Shown piece after piece: positions 1-13,855 of a stretch of 64,000 nt of DNA (its first letter is position 1; every line of letters begins with the position of its first letter). The DNA is taken from positions 909,379 to 973,378 of the forward strand of contig CABFPE010000030.1 in assembly GCA_900660155.1 (NCBI GenBank). The letters run 5' to 3'. This DNA comes from Hofstenia miamia. Taxonomy: Eukaryota > Xenacoelomorpha > Acoela > Hofsteniidae. The notes under the pieces are model-generated. The model saw only the letters and a program-made list of their open reading frames with translations. It was not told the DNA's origin and ran no database searches. Made by a program: the position numbers and the translations under genes.

Positions 1-2374
1 CTCAACAAATAGCTATAAAATGAACAGCTGCGTGAATATTTTTACATTTAGCATCATAAAATTATGCAAATTTCTTTAGTAATCCCATTCTCAGTAAAGA
101 AAGTTACATGAGCACCTAGGGGTCCATGTTTGCCCCAGTTGAGAGCCACTACTCTAGATGTAACACATTATATTTATTATATTTACAAAAATCAATTGGG
201 GTTGGGACGTTAAAATTAATCTTTACAATATGAAATTAAAAATTTCACAAACAAATCGACGAAGCATTAATATCACCATGCCAGACATTATATGCCTACT
301 CATCTGCTAACAACCTCCAATATAAAATCTGATCTATATTCTTAAACAATGTGCTTAAAAACATAATTTCGAGTGAAATATTATTAAATTTCTTCAAAGT
401 TGTATACACAAAATACAAATTTACATATATTTGTTTCGGAAAGCATTGTTCTGCGGTCTTCCAGAACAACACCAAATTTCCTGAATGTTCTCTTGGCATC
501 GCAATTTCGATTGGACAATTCTGGGCTAGTGCCAAATCTTCTGAAACCCAATTTGTCAAGCAAAATATATGCTGATAAATGGGTTTGTCGATAAAACAAA
601 TGAAATATGTGGTCACAAATGTGAGCCAAATATGTGAACAAACAAAATATTTGTTCATATTTAATTGGCTGCACTACTAATGAGTCATTGCGGAAACACT
701 AGTGTATTAGCAAGTTATAAAAAATTTAACACTCCATTCAATGAGCATCAGTGTATTTGCCTCTCTTAAATCGCTGTAATCTGTTACTAGTGTCATGCCG
801 ACACTTCCAGTATTAAAAACTGAGAAAATATCAAAATTAGTATTTTTTACATCGAGAAGAATGTGAAAAGAAATAGGAGGCCTTTATTGCAACTTTTGCA
901 AAACCAAAACGCATCTAGATTCACATAGATATTCAGCAACCCACAAATAGCGTATGTTGCCGTCCACTTAAAATCTTCTGATCCAATAAAAAAATTCCTG
1001 AGGTATTCTTGAAAGCTGATATTTCACTTTACAAATTACACCACAAAGCCCTTAAACAACTTTTTGATAAACATGTGGTTCCATATATCAGTGAATCAAC
1101 CTACTGTAATTCTAAGCAGCGAATATTTGACAGAAGGGTAAGTGTGGACTGTGACAAAACAATGATTTACAACACTAAATTTGATGCGAACTAGGCAAGA
1201 GGCCATATCTAGCAGCCTCAAAACCAATGGAAATTGCAAATAACTATTTATCATGTTGCCGATGACACACAAATGAGACCATTTCTTGGATTTTCTTACC
1301 AATGCGTAAACGTAAACGAAAAGAAAGACATTGAATATTACGGTCTGTTACCCATGCCAAAAGTACTTTACTGAAATGCATTAAATCTCCATCTGACACT
1401 GAGATTTTTCACTTTGGATAAACACGAAAAAAAGAAACCTAGAAGCCTGCATTTTTCTCTTTTGTAAATCCAATTAAATTCAAACTTTGTTTTTATTAAT
1501 GCTTAATAAAATATTTAATCGCAAAATGTGGTCTCTTAATGTACAAAACTGTAAGTTTTTAGGAGCAAGATTTTCCGTGAAATTGTATGGAACATGGATT
1601 ATCGAATCACTCGATTACCCCTCCAAACATACTTCTTGTATTAATTGACCGCTAACTTGCCATTTTAAACTGCATGTAAAACGATGTGTATCGTATTCAT
1701 TTTACAAACACACATTGTCTTAAATGTGCGTTTAACAATGTATTTTGTCACAATGTAAACAATCATTCTTCCGCTGAATATTTTCACTGACAGAATTCTA
1801 AGGGTATAAAAATAAGGCAAGACTGGACCGTAGCTCCACTTGCGGGTTACAACGTATGATCAAAACTTCTAATTACAATGTTCTATAACAAACACTTTGC
1901 ATATTTCACATTGTAAACGATGGAAATTAAAACGAAATACTTTTTTAAATAATTGTATGCTTTACTGTTTTCAATTTTATTAGAAAATGTTACAATCGAT
2001 TCGTTTGAACTGGAAAAAGTCGCCTTGATTGGAATAAAAAATTTTTCATTTGATTTATATCGTAAGAATATTAATATAATTTTTTTTCTAAAATTGTGAA
2101 CAAATGAGCAGAGCAGACTCAACCAACACTTAATAAGGTTATTCCGCTGCTAAGAAGTGCTACGGAAATAATATTATCAAAAGGCAATGTTGAATTACAT
2201 TTTGAACATAAAATAAGTTGTAACCCATCCTTTCCTAAATTATATATTGGTTGCGTTTTTAGCAAAATATTTAAGGAGTTGCGGTGTGACTTCTATCTAG
2301 GAAAACTTGCATGTAATGTGTGTATGTTACGTATTATTTGATTTTTGGGGTGGTTAGCAAGTTTAACATTGTTT
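1..2374. other. AT-rich stretch, no gene recognised
   Basis: Short open frames on both strands around 300-670 overlap one another and match no family I know. Their composition is that of the surrounding AT-rich DNA. No convincing exon, RNA gene or transposon end was seen here. Confidence 0.5.
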
Positions 2375-2382
2375 ACAGTATG

Positions 2383-2574
2383 CAGTGGCGTACCCAGGGG
2401 GGACATGGTGGAATGCCCCCCCGTCAGGTTTCCAAATTTAATTTTGACTAAAATTTTTTTGTAAAAAACTGAAAAATTTAAAATCTAAGATCGTGAAATG
2501 CATTTTAGGGTCTATTTCCGCATTGGGTAATGATGATAATGTCCCCCCGTCAGAAAATCCTGGGTGAACCCCTG
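2383..2574 (+). mobile_element. hAT-type MITE with CAGTGGCGTA ends
   Basis: The element starts CAGTGGCGTACCCAGG and is flanked by an exact 8-bp direct repeat, ACAGTATG, at 2375-2382 and 2575-2582. Eight-base target duplications and ends beginning CAG.GGCGTA are typical of the hAT superfamily. The interior has runs of G and C near both ends (around 2396-2423 and 2542-2548) and no coding capacity. A second copy lies at 15503-15683, sharing the internal block AATTTAAAATCTAAG and the end block GTCAGAAAATCCTG. It is a non-autonomous copy that would have needed a transposase supplied elsewhere. Confidence 0.8.
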
Positions 2575-2582
2575 ACAGTATG

Positions 2583-5500
2583 ATGCAATTGTTACAACTA
2601 GAGATATTATGTATCAGTTTGGTTGATGTGAGAGATATTGGCCAGGCCGCTCTTTCCTATTTCAGGTATTCTGTAACAAAAAGTAAAAAATGGAATTAAT
2701 CAAGACAATTTGATGTACAGGTTTTACTCGAATTGTAGATAACTGATTTCAACGAACACATGTACCTTAAAAAATTTAATCATAACTAGGGCGATTTTTA
2801 TACTTTTTGACTTAAAACGGTGTCTTTTTACTCAAAAAATTGACCTCAAGATTTCTTCACTTTTGTAGAATTCGTATACTCGGCTAAACAATCAATTAAG
2901 TACAAAAATAAATTTAATTGGTTGTAATAAGCACCAATATGTAAATGAACATTATCCTAAGCTAAATTTTTAGCATTGAAAAGCGCCTTTCCACGGAAAT
3001 AGCATAGCATTTCGTATTTTGCAGCAATGCATATTCTGTAGGATTTATTGAACCTGTTACACTGATTTCTTCCTTGATGTCTCTAGTTTCACTTAATCTT
3101 AAATAGTCCGCGGATTTTTGAGAAAATTTAATGATACTATAAAAAATATTTAAACGCATATAGCTCAAAAACTATTAATGCTATGCTCAATCTGAAAGTA
3201 CCACGTGATAGAGGAGAGTGTGCTTCGGCAAGCCTCAATGGGTTTGAATATCTTTGCACATATCAAGAAACAGTCAAAGTTATTTTTTGCTTCCATGGGC
3301 TCTAAGCCTCATAATACATCAAAGGATCCTTTATTGACACTTTTAAAGGATTAAATTAAATGGACAACACTGCTTTGCACATATCAAGAAACAGTCAAGT
3401 TCTTTGTTGCCTCCAAGGGCTCAAAATCTTTTAAACACATTAACACTAGGTATGGAGAGAAATTAATTTTTTTTAAAAATTCGAAATTTTCAAAGAAAAC
3501 TGGTTAATGCTCTTAACAACCTCAGCCACAGCAATACGCCTCAATAGAAATTTTCAACATTGCATCAAAGTATGTTCCTCAATAGACCTACCCATACCTC
3601 AAGATTTTCAAATCTAGGCTTGATGAAAATTCTTTGTAAATTTGGAAAAACGGTTTATCATTTATTAAAACAAGTAGTATATAGTTTTAATTTCAAAATA
3701 TTTCACAAGCCCAATAAGTCAACAAAATTAGGGACTTGCATTAACTATTGAAAAGCAGTCTCATCATCTGAACAATGACATCTGTAATAATGACATTTTT
3801 ATAAAAATTGCAACAATACCTAAATAGCTCCTTGAAAATAGAATTAAATTGTTGCTCTAAACTTTAATCTTTATATTAATAGTTAAACATGAAATTGATT
3901 TATAAATAGAAATGGCATATTCATTCTGTAGCAAATTCATCAACAATCCCCCGTCCCTGGCTCAAAGTTATCTGGGTAATATTTTGCAGGTTTCAACCAT
4001 GATGCCCATCAAATAAATATGGGTTGGGGTGGCTTTCCGATCGATCTAAATCGTTCAGCTCATGCTTGGTTTTTTACAGATGCAGCCTTAACTCTCAATA
4101 AAACATCATCTAGTTTCGTAAATGTTCATACATTATTGCTCTTCTCACAATTTGATCTAAAATTTTGACCCCAAAGAAAAGTTCACAATAATTTTACCTA
4201 ATGTTAAATTTAGGAAAACTTTGATTTTATTACTTATGCTCGCCCTAATCATACCAAATTTCATTGAATGTACTTGAAGAGACATTCATTGATAGCTTTA
4301 ACTTCTATATAATGAGAAGAGAAAAACAGAGTTTGCTTATGTAAAAATAAATTTGTTTACAAACCAAGTTTTCCAAAATGTGATTAACTAAAATAATATT
4401 ATATGTGGACGACCATGATTGCTATGAAAACACTAAAGTGCAGAATGTATAATCTTTGAATGAGTTGTAATAATTACTTTACAAACAAATTTTCTTAACG
4501 AATTCTTCCTTCTACAAAGTTTTGTTTTAACTATAAACATAATCAATGGAATTCATTAATAAACAAAGTGATTAGATACGGAGCCCTCTTCACCATAATT
4601 TGTTGTTGTAAGATATACCCAATCTAATTCAATAAAAATTTAGCATTTTATGAAATATTGGAAAGCGGTATCAGGTTTCTACTATTTCCACAAATCTATA
4701 TAAATAAAATTCGTGATTCTGCAGGTTAGGAGCAAGAAGGCGTTTACTGCATATGTAATCATAAATTCAATTTTGAAAAGATATTTTACAATTAATTAGA
4801 GTGCATGGCTTGAATTACAAACTTCACCTCGGAATTATGATTTAAAAGATTAGCAGAGAAGCAGTAATTAGTCTGTAAGCGACAGCATGTGGGACAATAA
4901 AACCGATGCTTTAATTTAGAAGGAATAGGATTTTCTATACTCCTTTGTTTTTAATGAGAACTCATAATCATGCAGCAATTACCATCTACCTTCTAAGTAA
5001 TGACAATATAAATTAAAAACCGTTTTCCTTTTACTTCTCCTATACACACCATTCTCTCATTTCAATTCTACTTTGTGCAATGTCCTATAACTTTAATGAT
5101 GCCATCTGGCGGCGAAACAATTATCTTAAATACTTTCATTTTTCAAAGCATTTGTCAAGAGATGGTGGGCGAATCAACCCTTAGCGTACTCTAAACAGTA
5201 ATTATGAATTTTAGTCAAAATTAGAAAAGAATTTTTAAAAAAATCTATTTCTCCAAATGTGTGTAATTTAATTTCGTGCTAGATCACAATTTAAAAACTG
5301 CTATAACTTTTCACACCTTCAGTAAACTTTTTGCTGTTTTGCATAGCGTTAGTAATAAATAAAATTTTCAATGCCTTAAGGAATAATGCAAAACAGTGAT
5401 TCACTTCACACCTGAAATATGCATTCTGGAACTAAAAAACTAAAATAACTTTTATTACTGTTTGAGGAGGTAGCATCTAAATCACCGGATGTTGTAAATT

Positions 5501-8500
5501 GCTACATATTGGAATGAGCATACTGAAACATCGTTATGTTGGTTGCTATGAAAATAAATTTTAAATAACACATGATTGGTCAAAAAATTTCTGCTATGGT
5601 ATTAATTACAAGACAACTAACAGATTTAAATTAAATGATCGTTTTAGATATTTGCTTTAGAACCCCAAAGGCAAAATTTGAGAAAATTTATATTTGTGTT
5701 GAAAAAATAAAAAACATAGAAAACAGTAGAGAAATGTTTATTTTAGCGGTTATTATGAAATATCTTAGGAAAATAATATTTTTTTTACATTCTGAAGCAA
5801 TATGTGGATTTTTTTTACGGGGATAACCATATTAATATCGGTTTTTCACAACGCATTTCTCTATGAAAATTTCCGCTATTGAATACTATTCCCAATTTAT
5901 AGTGTCCAGTGCTTAAACTAAAGTTTCAACTGCTTTGTTGAAATATACGCCAAATTTAACCAAACTTAAAAACAAACATGTTTTTTTTTAAAAATATTGT
6001 TCATGTACAACAATGTTTATAAATGTTAGATCCAATTCACCAATTACTATAAATTTCAAAAAATATACAAGAAATTCAAGAAATATGGGAAACATTTGAT
6101 TTGAAATCAAAAAATCATATATCTCTGAAAAGACAAGACTTTTTCAAAATTGCAAAGTGTTTATGCCAATAAAGCGTTAATATTTTAAAATAAGAAATTG
6201 ATAAACTGCTAACTAAATTTAAAATTTTTTAATGATGTTCATAGTTTAAAGAGAGACGAAAATAATTAAGCAAAAAAATCCCTCGTGTGGAATATAAAGC
6301 TTAAGGGTTCAAAAAGAAATCAATATATTTCCTAAGCTTTGTGAAATTTACTTTATCACCACTTCAGTAAGCTCTTTGAAGCATGCAAATATTGATGACC
6401 CCTGCAATATTTTGAACATATAACTAAAAAATGAGAAGAGATGCAAGTTTATATTTTTTATTTATCTAGGTAGGTTTGAAAAAAAAAAGTTTTAAAAAAC
6501 GATAATAAAGATTTTAAGGTAAATTCTAAATTTACTCTAATTCACAGTTCTTTAACAAAAAGATTAAATAAGTAATGTACACAGGAGATACCTATACGCA
6601 AATTAAAATGAGGGTTAGGTCAGGAGCAACCATCTATTTTCAAAAAAATCATTTAAGAAACAAACCCAGAATAAAATTAATTCAAAAATTGACAAGCAAC
6701 ATATGACACGTAGGTTAAAGATTTTTAAATGAAATGTAATTACAATTTTCACACAATGTAACAAATTACTACTTCTGCTGACAGATAGACAATAACTATA
6801 TAAATAGATATATATGATACATTTACTCTGCATCTAATGCAAGAATCAAATCTACAATACTTTTAAAAGAGCATCAATATAGTTTTAGGATTGTAACTAG
6901 AAGAGCATCTCAGTGAAGAACAAGTTCAGTACAAAAACGTGGCAAAGACTTCCAAAAACTGTCAAAATATTGCCAAACGTAGACGCTTAAAATGAATTTC
7001 TATGTTAGTTTTTGTAAATATTTAAACAATATTATATTTGTTAATACAAAAAATCATTATAGGGAATCCGAAGGGAGGGACATCCCTCCATGTCCCCTGG
7101 AGGGGTCACTAATTTCTAGATTTGTGTGCAAATTTTTCGTCACGGGGTAGGAAGTAACAAGTAATTCAAACATAATAATTGAATAGAGAAAATGACATTG
7201 TAATTTATATTTACAATGTACAACCTTCATAATAAGCAGGCGATAAATTAAGAACTATTTTTTAGGAGAGACACAACAAAATATATGATCGAATTTGGTG
7301 TTAAATTTAAAGTTCATCTCTACGTAATCGTAGTATTGATACGGCGTAGCGCTTAATGTATTATAGAATCCCTACTACTTGAAATTTATGCAAGAAAAAC
7401 GGAAAGAAATTGACCGAAATTGTAGGAATATTGAATTTCAAAAAAATATGGTATGGGCTGTTTTAAACACATATTTCCGAAATTTTTTTAGATAGATCTT
7501 CGAGATTTGACCTAACGGTTATGAATATAGACATTTCAAACATTTCATTTCGCAATTTCACATAAAAAGTATGTTGTATAATAGAAAAACTGTTGATTTA
7601 CTACAGCGCGGAAGTCTTAAAAAATCAGATACAAAGGTCTCGAGCATAGTTTTGGACAATTGCTTCTCTGTCTGCTAACTGCCTTTACAAAATCTGAGTC
7701 ATTGATATATTTTTGGAATAAATTTTACAAGAAAATATCTAACCTATGCTTACTACAACGGAAAATTTTATAATTTTATTGAATATTATATTAAGAATTA
7801 CATTGTGCAGAACAAAATATTAGAACAAAATTATTGTGATTTGATTATATTTTTCTCGCGCTCAATATTCTATTAACTTCATTCATTCCTACACGTATTG
7901 ATCATTAGGCGCGGGGATTTGGATATCTTGGTGATTTTTCCCCGATTGGGGTCTGGATCCTTCCTTTAAATACGCAATTGGATTGTCACATAAAACTTTC
8001 ATTTTTGCGTTTCTTTATAGCCCACATTGTGGATTATCTAAAATATTTATGCTTTAAGTTGAAGAATGCAAAAATGCTAATATATTTTTTAAAATAGCAA
8101 TAACTTCAAGTGGTTAAGCTTCGTCACAATTCCATCAATTAAAAATAGTAAAATGCAACGCTTTCCAGTGAGTTGTTTTTTATTATCAGATCAGCATAAA
8201 GTTCTTCAACACTGAAATTGCTTCGAGCACTAGTCGTCTGTTCTTACGCAGTTGGTTAAAGTAATGAAATATCAGCGCGCACTTGTTGCCTTCATACAAT
8301 TTGCTGATAGTGTGCTCAAGTAGTTGCAGAAACCTCATCAAGCGTTTCGATAGTTACTTCAACTAAGATATATCTCTTGCAACTCAAGCATCCAGTTACA
8401 GTTCTTTAGGCATTCTGTTCATTGAAATAATTTAAAAGTGTTGACTTCATTGTTATTATTGGCTGGTATTGAACTCGAGATCGACATAGCCAAGAAATCA

Positions 8501-8970
8501 ATGATCGATAACTTCAAATGGGATGGTAGTTGCATTGTTACACATCCAATTGATAACGTTTTAAATTTCAAAAGTACTGTAAGACGAATGTTTTAGGATA
8601 GTTTACGAGATTACTCTAACTCCACACCATAGGCATATTTTCTAAACATTGGAAAATTGTCATTTATTCAGTTGCGTAGCGTGGAAAATTGTGTATTATT
8701 GGCCACCTGATATAAGATTTGCACAAATATTTTTAAAGAGCTTAATTGTATATGCATCTGCATATTTTTGCGATGTGAATTCAATAAATTTATTGTTATA
8801 CAAACTACACTTTTTGCATATTTGTACAGTTTAATTCTTGATAACTAAGAGCTAAGACCTGGAATTGATTTGGTGCCCTAGTATATGTTACCAACCACCA
8901 CAATAAATATGTATAAATCAATTATATGTGCGTTGACAAGCCACAATGTATGCGGCTTAATTGAATTGCC
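2583..8970. other. AT-rich stretch, no gene recognised
   Basis: Apart from the short tandem duplication at 3252-3455 I see no gene or transposon here. A small perfect hairpin (stem GGGACAT, six-base loop) lies at 7077-7096 inside a GC-rich patch. Open frames of 60-70 codons in this stretch are AT-driven and carry no recognisable motif. Confidence 0.5.
3252..3455 (+). repeat. Two-unit imperfect direct repeat, period 121 bp
   Basis: The block CTTTGCACATATCAAGAAAC begins at 3252 and again at 3373, and similarity continues for roughly 80 bp in each unit (CAGTCAA, then TTGC.TCCA.GGGCTC). The two units have diverged by substitutions and small indels, so the duplication is not recent. No coding role is apparent. 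Confidence 0.7.
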
Positions 8971-8978
8971 AATTATTT

Positions 8979-9128
8979 CAGCATGATGGAATTCCATGCC
9001 ACTTCCCAAAAACTGCTATTAATGAAAAAATTTATGTAGCAGCATTGAATTGATCAAGTTTACCATCTGACCTTAATCCCAGTGAAAATTTATGGATAAT
9101 TTTGAAGAAGTTCACAGATATAAAATAA
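8979..9128 (+). pseudogene. Tc1/mariner transposase, C-terminal fragment
   Basis: Translated in one frame, this 49-codon stretch reads QHDGIPCHFPKTAIN, then SLPSDLNPSENLWIILKKF. It matches the second and third catalytic blocks of Tc1-type DDE transposases: Q.D.APCH, followed by the SPDLNPIENLWG.LK signature. An in-frame TGA falls where the family usually has the tryptophan of DWP. The N-terminal helix-turn-helix and the first catalytic aspartate are not recognisable upstream, and no terminal repeats were found. It is a dead fragment of a cut-and-paste transposon. Confidence 0.8.
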
Positions 9129-11090
9129 ATATAGTTTTGATTATAAATGTTTGTTATGCATACATTTTGTAAAAACTGACTTTTGGATTAAAGAAATAAT
9201 GTGAATGGTTTAGGGTTAACAAAATTGGCATTAGAAACATAACCTGAAAAGAGTTATATACAAAGAATTCTAACAATATTGATGCTTAAAAAGAGTTCTG
9301 TAATTGAAGTTCAACTTCAAATTTGAGAATATTTTACAATGATGAAATGATTTGATTTGTAATAGAGAATCTAAAACGAACTCCCTAAAGTCTTTTATTG
9401 TTTAAATTTCGGCGAAGCCATCTGTGATTTGTTTGAAACATGCAAACAAATTTTTATAAATAAACATTGCCAAAATCAAAATAATTTACAAGAATATGAT
9501 TATAAACAAATAAAAAATTTCTGTATTGACACTTTATAATTGCTGTGAATAAAAAAATAAAAATCAAACGGAGAACATTTATTTCTCATGTAAAAATTAA
9601 TTACTGGTTTTATTTTTTCATATTGAAAATCAGAACATTAATAATTAATATTAATCGAAATACAATTGTCTATTTTTAAAAGCTGAAATATCTACTGGTA
9701 TGTTGAAATCTTCCAATAAATCTTTCATGAAGTCAAAAGTATTTAATATCTATTTTAACTACAGTTGACAATACTATTTAAACGGATGCCAACATCTATT
9801 CAGCCCCTACAGTATTCGATTATACTTTGTTTTGTCGAAAAAAATTATATAGCCAATAGTTTTAGTAGAAAATTAGTAACACTTCATTGGATTTGCCCTA
9901 AAAAGTTGGATAAAATCACGATTTAGTTTGAAATTAATCAAACAAAAAGCTATTGTCGTTTAAAATGAAATAAGATAAATCTAATCAAATTTAAAAAATT
10001 CTTTCCAATTACCTCAATTTAGGTAATCATGAAGTCAATGTTTTGTACTTCTAATACAATGACGAAACACGAAGCTGAAAATTGCAATGTAAAAAATATT
10101 CTATTCGTATGACGTCTAACTTTTGCTTCTAGGGAATTATTTAAATACTAATTAAATTAAAATATGTCATTGCAATTCACTTGAAGTTTACAAACTTCAC
10201 AAGTATTCAACATTTGATATTTCAATCAGAAATCTCATTCTGATAAAACATTTAACAATGCAGTAAAGACTCTCCAATGTTATTTAACTCAATATGTCAT
10301 TGGTTGTATAACGAATAGACTATTGCTAGCATTTGAAGAATGCTAAATTCAATGTTGTTTGTGTTAAACAGTTGCTTGTAATGTTCGGACCTATTGGAGT
10401 GCGCATCGCATATTTCCCAAAGCTGATTGGTTAATACATGATTATACGTCACAGCCCTAACCAATTGCAAGCCGCATTCAAAAGCTAATTACGCGCTCAG
10501 AGCGAGTATTCACCCATTTGAGATGGTTAGTTAGATTATTCCATAGATCTATGGTAGTACCAATTCATTGGAATACAGCTTGAAAGAACACTTACATAGA
10601 ATAAGCCTTTATGACGTCATAATTACGTTGAAGATTTTTCGAAACCCCCCCCAAAATATGAGGATCAAATCAGCCTAAATATCGATGGAAACCATTCTAA
10701 AATGTCATCTTTTAAAGGTAATAATTTATAGGAACATATAGTATACTTGTTTGCGCTATTAAATTCTTACGCGTTATGACGTCATCACACCTATTTCAAA
10801 TTTGATGAAAATCTCGTTTTTCGTTACTTATAAGTATTAATGAAAAAATATCAGCAATGTTAACCTTTCTTATAATATTTGGATAATAAATTTTAGTTTT
10901 ACATCTTTGTCAAAGAAATTTGATTTTAGCTACCTTTTTATAATTTTCAAAATTATGCCAGTAATTGTTGTCTGTTTTGCATTTATTTATTATTATCTCT
11001 TATTTTTTGTTAGTTTACATAAAAATTCTAAAAAAATATATTTTGGTCTCACATTCCAACGCTTTAAACCCAAAATTGTATTTAAATGAA
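9129..11090. other. AT-rich stretch, no gene recognised
   Basis: No coding exon or transposon end was recognised. From about 10,380 the base composition becomes less AT-rich, with inverted CCAAT motifs (ATTGG and CCAAT) around 10,390-10,470. That may be the edge of the candidate regulatory region described at 11172-11755. Confidence 0.4.
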
Positions 11091-11106
11091 AATAACTAAA
11101 GCTTAC

Positions 11107-11171
11107 CTCCAGTTGCACGTCGTTTCACAATAAAAGTACACCGCTTGGCGGCGCAAAGTAACAGGATTCAT
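11107..11171 (-). CDS. Candidate first coding exon, unknown gene
   Basis: On the minus strand an ATG opens 21 codons beginning MNPVTLRRQAVYFYCETTC and ends at a strong splice donor, TGGAG|GTAAGC. The GC content is higher than in the flanks. I do not recognise the peptide and found no matching downstream exon, so this is a candidate only. It could equally be non-coding. It diverges from the plus-strand start at 11756. Confidence 0.22.
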
Positions 11172-11755
11172 AAATTTATTTAGATTACTAATACATTTGG
11201 ACTATTATAAAGTAAATTTTAGCATAAAAAGTATATGTTCTTTAAGTATGTGACTAAAACAATACGTATATGACGTTTATTTTGTAGTTTAACCTCAAAT
11301 AGTAATAGTTGTACCTGGAGCATATGGCTTCGACCAATCAAATGCTAATATGATTCGCGTCTCGTATCACATTACATTGCATACACTGCTTGCTCTCCGC
11401 TGCGTTGCAGTTTACAACTCTCATGAAATTATGTGCATAGTGCGATAACGAGTGCGAATTGTAGTAAAATATTGCCTCTCGCGTTGCCTTATCAACGACG
11501 CTATGTCAATTTATTCATCGATCACTCTCTAGCCTTTTGCATGTTTAATTCCTCCCAAATTTAAATTTATTACGCTTGTGGTGTAGCAAAGATTATAGTA
11601 GCATTGAGCTGTTTTATTGCATAATATACACGTTTTTCTACGTTTTGTAAGTTTATTTAACGCAAATCACTTCCCAACAAGTGTAGTGTATAATCTAATT
11701 TGACCAGAAAATGAAAATTTGTTAGCATATAATGCTTAGATAATTATTATACAAG
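11172..11755. promoter_or_regulatory. Possible divergent promoter region
   Basis: This stretch is richer in CpG than its surroundings (for example TTCGCGTCTCG near 11354 and GCTGCGTTGCAG near 11399). It contains a CCAAT box and an octamer-like ATGCTAAT near 11335. It separates two oppositely directed candidate first exons. No TATA box was assigned. The promoter role is inference from composition and arrangement only. Confidence 0.2.
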
Positions 11756-11806
11756 ATGGCGTCCTCGATTGAACAGCAATTGTGCTTCTACCAATGGCTG
11801 AAATGA
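11756..11806 (+). CDS. Candidate translation start, short or first exon
   Basis: An ATG in good initiation context (ACAAGATGGCG) opens MASSIEQQLCFYQWLK before a TGA. The GC-rich start in AT-rich DNA resembles the first exon of an animal gene. The obvious GT positions give no clearly better reading, and no partner exon was found. The peptide is not recognised. Confidence 0.2.
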   Translation: MASSIEQQLCFYQWLK

Positions 11807-12963
11807 TTTGTAAAAATTGTTTATCTGATATTGGTGTTAGTTACTAAATGGATTTTGTATGGGTTCTGGTTTTGTTAAATTTTTTTATCAATGGCAGTGA
11901 TAATAAAGGATGAGATTTAACTACAGTTTTTATTTTAGCATTTAATTCATCACTGATTTAGATTAAGAGAATTATAAATATTATTTTTAATAGATTGGTA
12001 ATNAAATAACTTCACAATGGAAGGTAAACTTCATTAATATTTATTGATTGGATCTCTGTTTTGCGGATGGATGCTTTTCGCCATCACTGCATAAGAAATT
12101 TGATATTCCCAACTGACACAGTTCAGAACAAAAAAACAAAGCCCTAGCTTAACTACACATCATACAACAACTTCGAGCAAATAAAACAACAACTTTTCAA
12201 AATGATGGTGTTGCCACCTTCCTTTCATAATTGTTTTCAAATAATTTTCATGAAGATCGTGTTATTTAGCGTGGATTTGTACTCCTTTTACTCCAAGTTC
12301 TCTAGATTTTTACATGTTTAAACCTCAGTCATTGAAGCTTTGAGAGAAAAAATCAAGACAGAGATTCAATTAATAAGAATTGAAGAAATCTTGAGAGCAG
12401 AGGGAAAATTTACCTCATCGTTGTAAAGTTATCTTGGAGGGATTTACTGTAAAAATATTATAATTCCCATGTGTATCTGTCGCTATGGTGTATTTTGTTA
12501 CATTTAATTTGAACAATTCATATCCGTTTTGTGTCGAGGGGAAAGGGGGACAAGTCTTCCCATGGCCATGTAATTGGTCTACTGAATTAATCTTTTACTG
12601 GAAACGAAGTCCTGGTTATCACATGAGAATACCACCCTGTTTGTAAGACCTTTCAAAATAGGTACCTTAGATTAATTCAATTTAAAATATATGGAACGTT
12701 TTCTGAAAATCACAACTTACGATCTTTCGTTAAAAAATAATGTACATAAATACGATAATTTTATCAACACAGTATCAAAAGAGGTTAATGGTATTGAGGG
12801 TTTAGTGTAATATTTTATGTGCTATTTTGTAATTTCTGCTGGAAATCTACATGAGTGACCAGTCATGCAAAATGGGTACTATCCCCAAGAAAAGTAATTT
12901 TGAGAAACGGCGCTTTAAATAGAGCTGTATTCGCTTAAATAGAATACAGATAGCTCTAAAATT

Positions 12964-13320
12964 TTGCAGTACGCACAGTCTTGCGTTCGCAATGGCCTCA
13001 TTCTCGTTCGCCTCTGCAACTTGAAGAGATATTACCTGCGAGTACTAGGTTTACTAGTCTTCCAACAGATTCAGCCCAAAGGTTTAGATATCAGAAGACA
13101 GTGGTACCTATACAATGAAATTCGACCGTTTTGCTCTTCAACTGAGGCTGCAAATCTTACCTGTCCTTTACCAAGCTGTTAGCAGCACTCTACTACAAGC
13201 TTAAACGAACAACAATCTAGTTCACAGAGAAAAAGAGCCACAGCCATCAACCCGGCCACAGTAAAACAAAGCGAGGGAAGATAACCTGTCCGACTCTCAT
13301 TCATTAACTCAACGTCACAC
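12964..13320 (+). other. GC-richer block with an unrecognised open frame
   Basis: About 350 bp are distinctly richer in G+C than the flanks. One frame is open from 12964 to 13182 (QYAQSCVRNGLILVRLC...) and the other frames also read open over parts of it (for example LPTDSAQRFRYQKT). The switching frames suggest decayed coding sequence of a repeat rather than a host exon, though the block follows a TTTTGCAG that could act as a splice acceptor. No family was recognised. Confidence 0.3.
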
Positions 13321-13779
13321 AGTAACTAAAATACTTCCTGTCATGATTTACCTGTAAAATATAATGTTTACCATTACTTTTTGATTTGCCACAAAAATTG
13401 AAAAAATGTTAATTAACCGGGATAGTACACTTTTCGCGTGACAAATCATATGAAGTTTAAGCATTCATGAAATGCATATTCAGAAATCGATATGTAGAAT
13501 AGATAGAAAATTCCTATTAATTAATAGGTTTAAAGTAATTCAAACAAATGGATTTAGAAATTAGCATCTTCAAACAACGACAAGCAATCATGCTCCATAC
13601 TAAAGAAGCCCGGACCTGTCCGCTTTTGTTCATGCCTGACACGGGCTCCATCTTAGGTTATATGAATGAACAACATGTCAATCACTAAATTCCTTCAAAG
13701 ACCTCGGATATATAAAATGAACATAATTGATTCAGAGTCAATTGGCATGAAAATCAAAATTCATTCCACCAATTTTTTA

Positions 13780-13850
13780 TGAGGGGGGGGGGGNGGGGTG
13801 GCCATTATATCTCGAGCTGGGGCCTTGCCCTCCCCGTCTGTACGCCACTG
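13780..13850 (-). mobile_element. Solitary hAT-type terminus (CAGTGGCGTA)
   Basis: Read on the minus strand from 13850, the sequence begins CAGTGGCGTACAGACGGGGA and runs into a long C tract (G on the plus strand, with one N at 13794). The end resembles the TIR of the elements at 2383 and 15503, but the interior differs. The opposite end was not found, so this is a truncated copy or an element whose far end has decayed. Confidence 0.5.
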
Positions 13851-13855
13851 CTTCT

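Noticed and set aside
296-674. Overlapping open frames on both strands with protein-like length
   Set aside because: Four overlapping frames on two strands, AT-driven composition, no known motif and no splice or initiation context; coding cannot be supported.
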